Below the pieces are notes generated by a model that had not been told where the DNA came from, did not search any database, and saw only the letters and a program-made list of their open reading frames with translations. A stretch of DNA of 64,000 nt from Nymphalis io. Its lineage: Eukaryota; Arthropoda; Insecta; Lepidoptera; Nymphalidae. Within the stretch, counting starts at the first letter, position 1; each line of letters starts with the position of its first letter. Where the stretch lies: contig NC_065889.1 of NCBI RefSeq assembly GCF_905147045.1, forward strand, positions 4,407,001 through 4,471,000, in the 5' to 3' direction. The position numbers were made by a program, and so were the translations under genes. Positions 12,146 to 23,075 of this stretch are shown here, in pieces.

Positions 12146-14099
12146 AAACAAATTTTTTTATTTAACAGGAGCTTTAGTTTATTAGATTTATGATCAAAAA
12201 TTATTATAATGATATTCGTTATTTAAGATAAAACAGGGCATTAAAACATGTAATTGAGTAGGTACTCGTTGAGAATATAACAAAATATTGTTTGAGAGAA
12301 AAAAGGCGTGGGGCGTGATGTATTAACATTGGAAGCGGGCGGAGAGATCGCTTGAACCGATATTGTGAGACTGTGATATAATATTTTAGTAGTATCTTTC
12401 ATTTCAAGCTATCTAGATAAGGTTGGTCTAATTATATGTTATTAATAAAAACCCTTTGCTCAGAGCTAGTTAATGAGAGAAAACTTTAAAAATGAAATAC
12501 ACAACTAGTTAAAGAAAAATTGTTTTAAAAATGATAAAAAAATAAAACAAATTCGCCATTCTTGTACAGCCGCTCACGTCTCTTTCACCTCGCTACTTAT
12601 AATAATCGGTAGCCACATAACCGAGTACTGACCTTAATCTTACAGATTTATTCTTGTAGCGATTGGAGTGTTTATTAATCAATTAAATATTCTCCGAATC
12701 AATCAAGCGCTCATAAGTAACTTAATATTCAATTAACGGCTTAACATATCTAATAGATACGTGGGATGTCCTTTGGGAGTTATTGCGGTGACAAATGAAC
12801 GAGGTCGGTAACGTGTTGCTCGATTATAAATACATTAGACAATCAAACACGTGTATTATAAGTATTCATTATCTTTGTTAATCCTCGTTGAATAATATCG
12901 AAATGAAAAGTCTAAAAGTAATTTATAGACCGTAAACTTTATTAGAATTCTTTACATTCGAAAACGGTAGTCATTCTAAATCTAATCGTAAGTTAACAAG
13001 CTTAATTTCGTAATTACGTATGTTATGTTATACCTTGAAAATAAATATTGTTAATTAATTTACGAATTACATTGTAATTATACTAAATTACGTTTTTTTT
13101 AATAATGAAAAACAGTTTAATTAATATGTTTACAAAATAGATGCGTATCGAAATAAGCCTTAGAACGTATATTCAATTCTTCTTCTAGTTTCGTCTACAA
13201 TGCCCTATATTTAAAAATATTTTATATCATATTACCAGTAAATATTATTTAAATTATTCTCTATAAAATTTAAATGAGCTCATATAGGTGTACACAATGC
13301 ACTTTAGATATCAAGTTTTTCAAAAATGTTTCAATGTAAATGATCCGTACTTGTTTTTATTACATGACGAGCTGATTGAATAATATTAAATTGATTTTTT
13401 ACACGCTTTGTATATGTGTTACTTGTATGTAACTAAAAAAAGTCGTTAAGAAATATTTATAAACAAATCTAGGAAGTCGTTTTTAACATATTTCTTATTA
13501 TGATTTTACTTTGCAAATTATAGTATACTTCGGGTGACAATATTTACGTACATTTAATCACATTGATCCGATGTCATGACCCGAGCCTCGTATATAACAC
13601 TGATAAACATTTTTTACTCTTTTCAATATACTTTATTCTAGTTATACAATAAGTCCTTACAGCTAAGAGCTATAATGCTACTTTATTTGGCAGAAAAACC
13701 TTTCAAATTTATAAAAATATTTTTCTGTTTTATATAAATATATATAAAGGTAAATTTCGTTCAAATTGCACATAAGATTGATTATCGTAACAATATTTAT
13801 AAAAAAGTAATTAATAATATTTGTGGTACAACATATCAAGCATTAATATGTCGAAAGCTATACCAAGATGAAACCCGTCATAACTAGTATTTTTTTTTTA
13901 AATACAACAATTATTCAAGAATCAACCCTTAATTAAAGGCAAGCGAGCACTTGAAAGCCGCAACTCCATTGATATAGACGTCTCATAGAACTGTTTTAAT
14001 TTATTAAGAACATATCTTCATTTCTCACATTAGGAGCTCAATTTTGAAATCGTATTGATAAGGTTAATGGTAGCTTGACGTTTTATGGTAACATTATTG
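12146..14099. other. Intron 1, distal AT-rich part
   Basis: AT-rich intron without a supported ORF. Short GC-richer patches at 12305-12365 (GGCGTGGGGCGTG, GCGGGCGGAG) and 12560-12640 are weak regulatory candidates. No recognisable repeat. Confidence 0.5.
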
Positions 14100-14290
14100 C
14101 CCACTAATGATAATAATTTTCACGGTCGAGCAAATGCAGTTGGCAGTTGGACCTTATTATAATAAATTAATGGCGGCGAACCCTAATGGGCCTCGGTCGG
14201 TCATAATTACACTCGATATTACAAACTGGAGGGGCGTTAAAAAAATCGCCACTTCGTAGCATTCCAATTTGTAGTCAAGGTTGTTACGTG
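14100..14290. promoter_or_regulatory. Candidate intronic enhancer
   Basis: An island of mixed composition with homeodomain-type TAATTA at 14204-14209, TTAATGG near 14168, CTAATGG near 14183, and CG-containing blocks (GGCGGCGAACCC, CCTCGGTCGG). It lies about 1.5 kb upstream of the homeobox exon. Regulatory function is inferred, not shown. Confidence 0.35.
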
Positions 14291-15813
14291 AATTTGTAAG
14301 GAAAATGTTTACATTAAATAATTTTTTCCAAGTGTTGCCTCATGATATTCGGTATAAGAAATACTTGAACGATAATAATCCACTCAGCATAAGTAAGGGT
14401 TCCTATGGTCTTTAGGAGAACTTTTAAAAATATATACTTTGTTTATGTTTATAAGCCATTAGTTTGTTTAGAGCGAAAACTTCGGATATTATAGGAATTC
14501 AGTTAACGTAAAGTACAACACCAGATTATATGTATAATGCGAAGGAATTAGCGCAGCCGAGTGTAGAAGTTGCGGTTTACCACCCAGGCACTAAGCGCTC
14601 AGACTACTTACTGTCCCCCTATTAACTAACATGCTTGCGAATTGCGAAATACTTACCTATAATATCACGTTACTAGGTGTCTAAGATTTTACTTAAAAGT
14701 CATGACTATGATAATTCATAAACTGTTATGTTTTATTGTATTAACAGTAAAACACATACTATAATTCTTGAATATTATTACCATAATGCTTTATAAATAC
14801 AATAATAATAAAGATAATTGAGCCTGCATTAGATAGTGTAAATTTTAAGTTACATTAAAATGTAAAAAATGACATGATTATTTAATTTTAAAAGGGCTTA
14901 TTTTCATTTACCTAACATGGGAAAGATCAGAATAGTTAAAAGACAACTTATGAAACATTAATCGAATCTCCTTGTTAACAATTTGATCTTTACTTTTGGT
15001 CTCATACTTGCATTGCTTTTAAATTTTGCCGAATTATCTTTTAAGATATGAAAACCACTTTAATTAAGAGACATTTTACGATAAACGCGTTAATATTTTT
15101 GGTTGATAATAACCATCAAATATTGAACACCTTAATTCAAGATATGAGGTGCTTGATTTTAAAAATTATATTTCGGTATACTTTCTTTTTAAAATAAAAG
15201 AGTATGAAGGCAATGTTTTAAATTTATTAAAACATTATTTTAATATTGGTTTTCTAAAAAAGGTAAAACTACAGGTAACTTACATTAATATATTCCTAAG
15301 ATATTTCATTTATTCTAATTGCGTCATTAGTACCCGTTTAATTTATCAATTGTAAAATAATTGCACTCCTAAAAAATCTCGTTTGTAAGGTAAGTGATCA
15401 ACGTCCGTGCAAGGAAGCGGTGCTGACCGCAGAAGCCTTACAACAGGGCTTCGTTCGAGACAACTTGCTTGAGTTACAAAGCTCTAGATAACCCTGTTAA
15501 TATGACTAGCCTTGTTTATATTAACTTGTTTTATGTATAATGTTAATAATATTTCTAGTTTCTAAAATATGTTTTTTAGTTAATGTAATAAAGCCTTAAA
15601 ACTAAAGGTTATTAATCAACTGCTTCAAATTCTAATCTTTCTCAAAATTTAATTGTATAAATTTGTAAAATTATTTATTTTATTGTTTCATATTAAACAT
15701 CATTCAATATAATATAAAAGTCATTACACAGAAAAAACATCCCAATAGCTTAAATATTTATATTTATGTAATAAGACTAACAAAATAATTAATTATTGGT
15801 AATATTATCGTAG
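14291..15813. other. Intron 1, 3' end with acceptor
   Basis: AT-rich intron ending ATTATCGTAG at 15813. The acceptor has no real pyrimidine tract. A branch-site-like CTAAC lies at 15777-15781, about 33 bases upstream. The 68-residue ORF at 15149-15355 is AT-driven and not credible. A region near 15395-15490 is GC-richer (CGTCCGTGCAAGGAAGCGG) and unexplained. Confidence 0.6.
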
Positions 15814-16042
15814 GTGTGAAAGATGACTCAGACGACGTATCAAGTAAATCCTGCGGTGGAGATGCATCAGGACTTGCAAAGAAGCAAAGGAAAGCGAGAA
15901 CTGCGTTCACAGACCACCAGCTCCAGACCTTGGAGAAATCATTTGAAAGACAGAAGTACCTCAGCGTGCAAGATAGGATGGAGTTAGCAGCAAAACTTGG
16001 CCTCACCGATACGCAAGTTAAGACCTGGTATCAGAACAGACG
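15814..16042 (+). CDS. B-H1: BarH1 homeobox protein, coding exon 2 (most of the homeodomain)
   Basis: Residues 47 to the first two bases of codon 123. After an acidic/serine linker and a KKQRKAR basic stretch, the homeodomain begins at residue 71 (Q1 R2 K3 A4 R5) and runs through F8, L16, F20 and helix 3, W48-Y49-Q50-N51-R52. N51 and R53 are the near-invariant DNA contacts. Tyr49, where most homeodomains have Phe, is diagnostic of the Bar class. LQTLEKSFERQKYLSVQDRM closely matches Drosophila BarH1/BarH2. The exon ends ACAGACG before the strong donor GTGAGT, splitting codon R53. In insects Bar proteins act as nuclear transcription factors in eye, sensory organ and leg patterning; in Colias butterflies BarH-1 has been linked to wing pigment cell fate. 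Confidence 0.97.
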
Positions 16043-17617
16043 GTGAGTTGATTTATTCGTATTATATTTTCAAAAATTCGTATTAAAAAAAATATAAGCA
16101 TACGTTGACCACGTACCACACACTTGTGTGGTCACACAGTTTGTTAGTCTTTTTTGAGAGCGGCCATTTGTTGTCAAAATTCCCTCTGTTTCGATGTTAA
16201 ATTATCATGTGATTGTTCAGTATCATTAGGTTTATAGGTTTTACGTGAACTCGCTGATAAAAATCTATAATATTACAAATACCATATAATATGTGTAGGT
16301 ACTCGTAATATTTCAGTATAAAAATGCTTCATGTTGTTAGCATTCGTTTTCAATTCTATAAGTAACATTACATAACATTAAATTAAATTAACATACATAA
16401 ACATTATATTACATAGTACATTCGCCCTTTGAATCGAAATATTTATGTAGTTAGTACAATTACAGTGGACGCAATGAGACGGGTTGTATTAAAGACTCAA
16501 ACAAACCACAGAGTTCAAAGCTTAGGACTGTCAGTGTGACTGTAAGAACGTCACAACATCAAACGAACCTTTGCCATTTTCTTCATTCACTTCTAATGTT
16601 ATAGAACCGCAATCGTTTACACAAATATGTTAATTCGTGTATTGCAATCAAGGCTTTAAGTAATTTTATAGTTACGCAGAAACACTTTGATTACTTTTAA
16701 ATATATATATAAACCATCCATACGAAACGTAACTACTAGAAATCGATAAAAACTAAATATCAAATATTTTGAGTAATAGTTCAAAAATTGAATATAAAAT
16801 ATAATGAATGAAAAAATATATGTAATTGTTATGTTTTGCATTACGATAATGATAAATTATTTCCCATAAATACGATCCAAAAAATTCCGTCTCCTGACTA
16901 CAAATTCCCTTCGAGTTACATGATAATTGTGAAGAAATGCTATTAAGTATTCCTACCTCCCACACCGTAATGGGTTTATAAGACTGAATACGTGTAAGAC
17001 GGCTCGAATGAAGAAAGCAATTATAGCTCGCTACTTGATAACGGTCTAAGTGACAAGAGAAGTAATTGAAAGAAATTAAATGACATTTTTTATCAAATAA
17101 TAATAAAAATTATATTTCGTATGAACTGCACTATTAATATGTAAATATTTCTTTAAAAGTATTTATTTAATTTGACTTGATCTCTAAGTATATTTTAAAC
17201 AAATATTTAAATTGAATTTTACTAAACTATTGAGTTGCCGGTAATAATACAATCTAAGAATAATAAACCTAGGATTATATAAGGTTTGATTAAGTTAGTT
17301 TAAAAAAATAGTTTTTTTATCAATGTTGTAATAATTGATTCATTTGTTATTTTAGAGTAAATTTAAGGTATTTGTTTATGTATGTTGTGTATTAAATGTA
17401 ACTTTAAATTAAGTTTGTCAATTATAACAATAAATTTCTATACTATATATCTAATACCTATATAATGGCTAATGCGCTGTTAGTGACCGTGTACCTTCTG
17501 AACAACTTGATCGATTGAGGTCATTGCCACACGATATATTTGTTTTGTAGAAATGATGGCTCACAAATATAATATTCAGATGATATAAGTAGTAAGTAAG
17601 TAACAATTTCTATATTT
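16043..17617. other. Intron 2, 5' part
   Basis: Starts GTGAGT. AT-rich, with no supported gene. The short minus-strand ORFs at 16656-16965 have no recognisable domain and low-complexity composition. No repeat recognised. Confidence 0.6.
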
Positions 17618-18366
17618 GTGCAGAAAAAAATGCACAGTTTTCAATTCTTCTCCTTCGAGTGCCACTCCGACCAGCGAAGGTTGGCAGTCAGCTTTAAATA
17701 CTCCTTCTTGTTCTTCGCGAGGCGAAAGAGTTCGGCAGCACTCGCGATTCCCGTCCATTCACGGATGTTGCACAGCCAAGACTTTTTTCTGCGCCCAACA
17801 GCTCTCCTTCCGGCAACTTTTCCCATCATAATGAGTTGCAAAAGTTCATATCTTTCATGCCTAAGCACGTGTCCGAGATATGCAACTTTTCTCTTCTTGA
17901 CAATCTCCAAAAGTTGCCGTTTTTGGTTGACGCGTCGCAGAACTTCCACGTTCGAGACCTTTCGAGTCCAACTAATGGCCAACATACGTCTATATGCCCA
18001 CATCTCGAAAGATTCTATACGTTTTTTGAGGTCTTCTTTAAGTGTCCACGTCTCGCATCCGTAAAGAATTATAGGCCAGATGTAACAATGTAGGAGTCGT
18101 ATGCGCCACAGGGATCTTAAGTCTGCGATTGCAGAGTACTTTTTTCAACGTGCAGGAGGCACGTCGAACTATTTCGATGCGAGTCTTTACCTCCTGTTCA
18201 CAGCTCCAGGTGTCATTAAGCCATGTCGCCAGATATTTGTACTTGCACACCCTCTCAATATTTTGGCCTGCTACAATGATAGCAATGTCATCGAAGCTAT
18301 GTTTAGATAACACCATGGTCTTTGTTTTTGATAGGTTCATCCTCAGACCAGCGTTTTTGGATTCCT
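17618..18366 (-). pseudogene. LINE reverse transcriptase, C-terminal fragment (broken)
   Basis: Minus-strand fragments of an endonuclease/reverse-transcriptase polyprotein of the kind common in Lepidoptera (RTE-like). 18038-18340 encodes a piece starting GLRMNLSKTKTMVLSKHS, the thumb/connection region after the RT active site. 17641-18003 continues in another frame with RRMLAISWTRKVSNVEVLRR and LGHVLRHERYELLQLIMMGK, the family's characteristic C-terminus. Reading across, a frameshift falls near 18085-18095, just before YGCETWTL. The catalytic domain and the rest of the 5' end are missing. It lies antisense inside BarH1 intron 2 and is GC-richer than the intron around it. Confidence 0.85.
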
Positions 18367-20640
18367 GATATAATTATAATTAAAAACTATTATAAACTAT
18401 AAAATGTAAGGGGAGAATGATTTTATGGATATTTTAGGTACATTTGTTAAAACCTTTAAAAAAAAACAATATTAGTTCGCTTTTTTATATATATAATGCA
18501 GTTATAATTTAAATATAAATAAGATATTTGAGGCGATGTTTCAATTCGCGCTCGCTTTCAGCTATAAATTAAGACAACAGTAACTTGATGTACTTCGTGA
18601 GATAGTCGGCGAGACACACACAGCAATGCTGAGTCAGCGTATTGTCATACTGTAGCCGCTACTCGCTCTGAGTATGGCTCTCGATTGGCCACAATGATAT
18701 GTATTCGGAATAACGTTACCTTCGCGTAATAAATCAATGTTAATTTCAACAATGTTCACATTTTATAATCGTAACATGTAACCATGTTACACATCTGTCT
18801 TTTAAACACGCAATTTTTTTAACTTAATAAAAATGAACCTATTTATTGTTTCCACATACCCCTAAGGCAGTTAGTTCCAGGTGTAGTGTGTAAATGTATA
18901 ATTGGTTCAAATCTATTATAACGCAGAGAAAACTTAACATCCTATACCATTGTGTATAACAATCTTTACCATAAAAATATATATCTTTACGAATATATAA
19001 ATGGTCTATATATACAATTACATATAGACTATTTATATATAATAAATATAAATAGTCTATATTTATATAATACTACAACAATGAAAATATTCTCAATATT
19101 CAGTTAAAAATAGATATTGTTAATCATCTTAAGGCATTTAACGAGTTCCGTCGTCGGCTGTACTAAAGCGATTATTTCAAAAACAAACGTCAATAATTAG
19201 ACCTTAGCTGCCGCCGACCATGCCACCTCTAGACGCTTCATAAAAACAACGGTAGTCAAAAAACTGACAATCTCTAGTTCTCGGTTACGTTATCTTTTTA
19301 TAATAAATATTTATTGTTTTACGTACATACATTTATTATGTATGTTAGAATGATTATTTTGTATGGTTAATCTATAGATGCTTATGACGCACGAGTAATA
19401 CGAGTAAAAATTTCTAGTCTCGATTGTTGGCTAAGTGAATTTTATGAAATCTCAAATCACACGACTAATTAATTTGCATAAGCTTAATTCTTACGCACAT
19501 TGTTACCAGATTTTATGGAAAATTTATTACAATTGTCATACACATATATCATAGACAATCAACGATAATGGTTATACGAGGTGTTGCGCGGGCGCCGCAC
19601 AAGCTGTCGCCCGCCCCGTCTGGTGCTTTTTTCTACTGATGTTATTTTTTGCTTCCTCTTTGTGGGTTTTCTATAATTTCGGTAAAACCAATGTTTGGGC
19701 TTCGATTTTTCGGTTCGTGAAAGGGTGTGAAATTGGAGTTAATTGAAGATTTAATAGCTTTTGTGTGCGGTCATTTTCTTATGTTCTTAAATATTTAATG
19801 GAGTCTGTCCATTGTACATGTGTCGACATTTTTTGTTTATAATTAAAATTGATTTTACTGGCAGGATACAGAATTTTATTAGCAATAATAAATATTTTAA
19901 GAGATTCTGACCTTAGCTTAAACATATACAGTAATTAATATTTTTTATTACATTTAAGTCATATATTACTTTTGAAATTAATCAATTTAAAGACAAATAT
20001 TGTTTAAAATATATTCCTGAATGTGTTACATTAAATTGATGTGATGTGAAGTTTTAGAATACCTACAAGACGATAGAAAAAGATCCTAAAAATAAATCAC
20101 ATTTTTTGTCTTAAATTGACATGACATTTTAACAAAAACATACAAGACTCTTGTCTTGTTGCAAATAAAATCAAGAACAAAGACTTTGGATTAGGATACC
20201 AGATTGTTGGTACGTGTGAATCAAAGACGGTCGGCACTTGACCATCCACAGAGCGGCTGCAAGTCATGGCCCAGCCGGCGCCGACGCACCGTTTATTATA
20301 AAGCTTCCGCCGACCAAATTGATACTTTTTTATAACCATTCAACGGTTTATTTACTTAATTGTTTTTAAATGATTTCTTGTGTGATCGTATCGGAGTGAT
20401 AATTCTGTCTCTTTTTAGCCAAATCGAGAGCAACTCGTGTTTTAGCTTATTTCAATTTTTATACATAATTGTAAAATTAAATTCTAGTAAATTTGATTTA
20501 ACTAAATGTACAATCAATATCAGTTTAATGGATATAAAAATAGCAATCATAGGTACTCTTGATTTTTTATTAATAATGTTTATTTTGAGTTGTTCATTTT
20601 AGTTCGGGAATCCCGTCACACATTGTAACTTCTGAAGTTG
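18367..20640. other. Intron 2, central part
   Basis: AT-rich with no supported gene. A perfect 17-base inverted repeat lies at 19022-19038 and 19046-19062. Small GC-rich patches occur at 19578-19625 (GCGCGGGCGCCGC, CGCCCGCCCCG) and 20195-20310 (GCGGCTGCAAG, CCAGCCGGCGCCGACG) and may be regulatory. The 80-residue ORFs around 20097-20602 are not credible. Confidence 0.55.
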
Positions 20641-20995
20641 ACTGTTAGTCTAGTGGCTAGATGTAAGGCCGAAGACACGGATGTCCTGTCCCAGGTCGGG
20701 CCAATAAAGGGTTATTCAGTTTTTCTATCGAAAATTCTCAGTAGCAACCCGGAGTCTTGAAGTTGGAAGTGTGCCCGTGCCTTGGAAAGCACGTAAAACT
20801 GTTGGTCCTGCGCCTGAACTCTTTACGGTTGTGTCGGATTGCCGTCCCATCGGATTGTAAGAGATAGGGAATAAAGATTGCACCTGTGTTTGCGCACACA
20901 CTTGTGCACTATAATATGTCCCGCGCAGTTGGCTATTCTCTCTTGAGATTGGCCGCCATGTCTGAAATTGGTCTGGAGGACTGTTAATATTAACA
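20641..20995 (+). mobile_element. tRNA-derived SINE (family B), nearly complete copy
   Basis: tRNA-like head with box A-like TAGTCTAGTGGCTAG from 20646, then a body carrying CAGTAGCAACCCGGAGTCTTG, TGCCTTGGAAAGCACGTAAA, GGATTGCCGTCCCATCGGAT, TTGCGCACACACTTGTGCAC and TTGAGATTGGCCGCCATG, ending GGTCTGGAGGACTGTTAAT. The same blocks in the same order appear at 34985-35245 (+) and 40357-40497 (-). The 97-residue minus-strand ORF inside it is a shadow. Confidence 0.85.
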
Positions 20996-22936
20996 TCTGA
21001 ATTTAATTTTTTAAACATTTAATATTAATAATTATATAAACCAAATTGTACCTTGTCGTGCGTTTTGATAAATTAGAAAATTAAATAGTATAATTTACTT
21101 ATACATTTTAAACAAAATTATTATTTTGTACAAAACTTAACGGTAACTTTGCCGTTTTAAATTGAAATTGCATTAAATTCGAAATAATTTCTCGTTTGTC
21201 CGTACACAGCTAATAGGCCGGGGGCTCTCGAACACCGTTTATCGCCGTTTAGTCGTCGGCGACGTGTAATCCGCGCCGATTACCTAATGACGCATTGTAT
21301 AATGACATACGTACAAATATACATTCGCAAAGAAAAGACGTAAAAATCGATTGCGAAACGTTTTAAAAAAATCGACTTTGACTAAAACAATTATAATATT
21401 ATAAAAGGAACATCCATTAGGTAACCTTTTCACGATTCATTGTGCTAAATACAATAATTTTATTATTCATCCAAGTCAGCGTCCACATTAATTACACGCA
21501 GTTTATCCGTGTCGTCTTTCACAAATATTTATCATCATAATACTGTAAGTCGATTTTCAACATTTTACGATCGGGTCGACCGTCAGGAGTCCAATTTATT
21601 TATCGTAAATAGCCTTGATGATTAGTTCAGTCACTTCTGTATCATTAAAGAGTACCTAAAATTATTATAAGTTGCAGTCACAGAAATAATGATATTCTAA
21701 AACGACAGTTCGACAACAAACAATAATATTGCGACAGGATTCCGCAATGTCATGCAAATTATAGAAATCAAAGTTTTTCATGGGATCTAACAGCATGGAA
21801 ATTTCATATACTTAATAAAATCAATGTAAAATTTATTTTAATTGAGAAATCTCATTTATTTTAAGCACCGAACTTCATAACTAAGTAATCAATATTTTAA
21901 GAAAACAGAGTTATTTTGCTTATTTTAAAATAGTTCACTAAGTGTGCATGATTTTCATATAATATTAGATTAATTTGATAATATATATATTATACCTAAT
22001 CAAAATTTAATCCAATGTTTTGTGTCCTGCATACATATCAATTTTTTTTATTTTTTTTATGCTAAATTTCATGACTCGTTCTTTTAGAAAGAACAGATTT
22101 CCATGAAATCTTTTATTAAATATACTCTTCTAGTGACCGAATTTTCAAAACCTCTCCTTAGTTGATGCCTATATATCATAAAAGGATCCGTCTGAATCAC
22201 ATTAGCCTTATGTATAGAAGAGGTAGACAGTTACATTTATAAAGAATACAGAAATGAACAACAATAACATAACAATTAATATAAAAATTGGTATAAATGT
22301 AGGTAAGTTACTGTTATATTAAATAAATATTTTCGACTGAATTATTCCATTACGTTACATAATGATTGTAATATTTGTGTTGATAATAGAAAAAAAAGTG
22401 TGGAAGGGCTTTGTATCATTTGTATAATTTGCCTGTAGATAAATCCGTTAAAAAGTGATTGCTTGTTTATTTTGTGCTCAAAACACACTGGTGGTTAAGT
22501 GTACCATTCGCAATCGCCATGAATAACTACTTATTAGATAGATTACATAGCGGAACTAATAAATAAAATTATTATAAACTTTTTAGGATAGCTACCTTAT
22601 TTATTTATATTACTTTATATATTTTACGTCAAGTATGTAATATATGTAACATTTTTTTTAAATAAAACTTAAAATTTCGAAAAAAATTTGAAAATAATAA
22701 AAGTTCTAATAAATTAATATTCCGACATTTAACTTTATGTAACGTTTACGCGTCTTTTTCATTATCTATCATTGCATAATATCCTGCTTGACAAATGAAG
22801 TTGTACACCAAAATTTTACCACAATCTTATAGTAGGTACCTAGTATATATAAATATGCTTATGTTTAATATCACAGTTCTAAAAATCATATCTAAAATGC
22901 AAAACGTGTGAGTGTACGTTCCTAATGACATAATGT
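20996..22936. other. Intron 2, segment with a candidate regulatory island
   Basis: Mostly AT-rich. An island at 21185-21310 contains GGCCGGGGGCTCTCG, GTCGTCGGCGACG, TTACCTAATGACGC and several CG dinucleotides, a plausible enhancer with homeodomain-type TAATGA. No gene or recognised repeat otherwise. Confidence 0.45.
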
Positions 22937-23075
22937 AAGGGTTGCGCGGGAGCTACCAAGAAGCACTAATCGCTTATAGCGAACCACTAAATTACACCTC
23001 CAGAGACACGGGAATCGAACCAAGGACGCGGAGGTCGCCTGCTTTATCATTTAGAAACTAATCATTATACTGCAG
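22937..23075 (-). mobile_element. Probable tRNA-derived SINE fragment
   Basis: On the minus strand it contains GGTTCGATTCCCGTG (a good tRNA box B) preceded by GACCTCCGCGTCC and followed by CTGGAGGTG. This resembles a tRNA-like head, but an acceptor stem and clear box A could not be matched, so an active tRNA gene is unlikely. Confidence 0.5.

Noticed and set aside
15764..16006. Minus-strand 80-codon frame across the homeobox exon
   Set aside because: Antisense of a conserved homeodomain exon, with no similarity to any family I know.
17616..18368. Several plus-strand frames, up to 148 codons
   Set aside because: Antisense shadows of the LINE reverse transcriptase fragment read on the minus strand.
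20725..21018. Minus-strand 97-codon frame
   Set aside because: Lies inside the family B SINE; no protein family resemblance.
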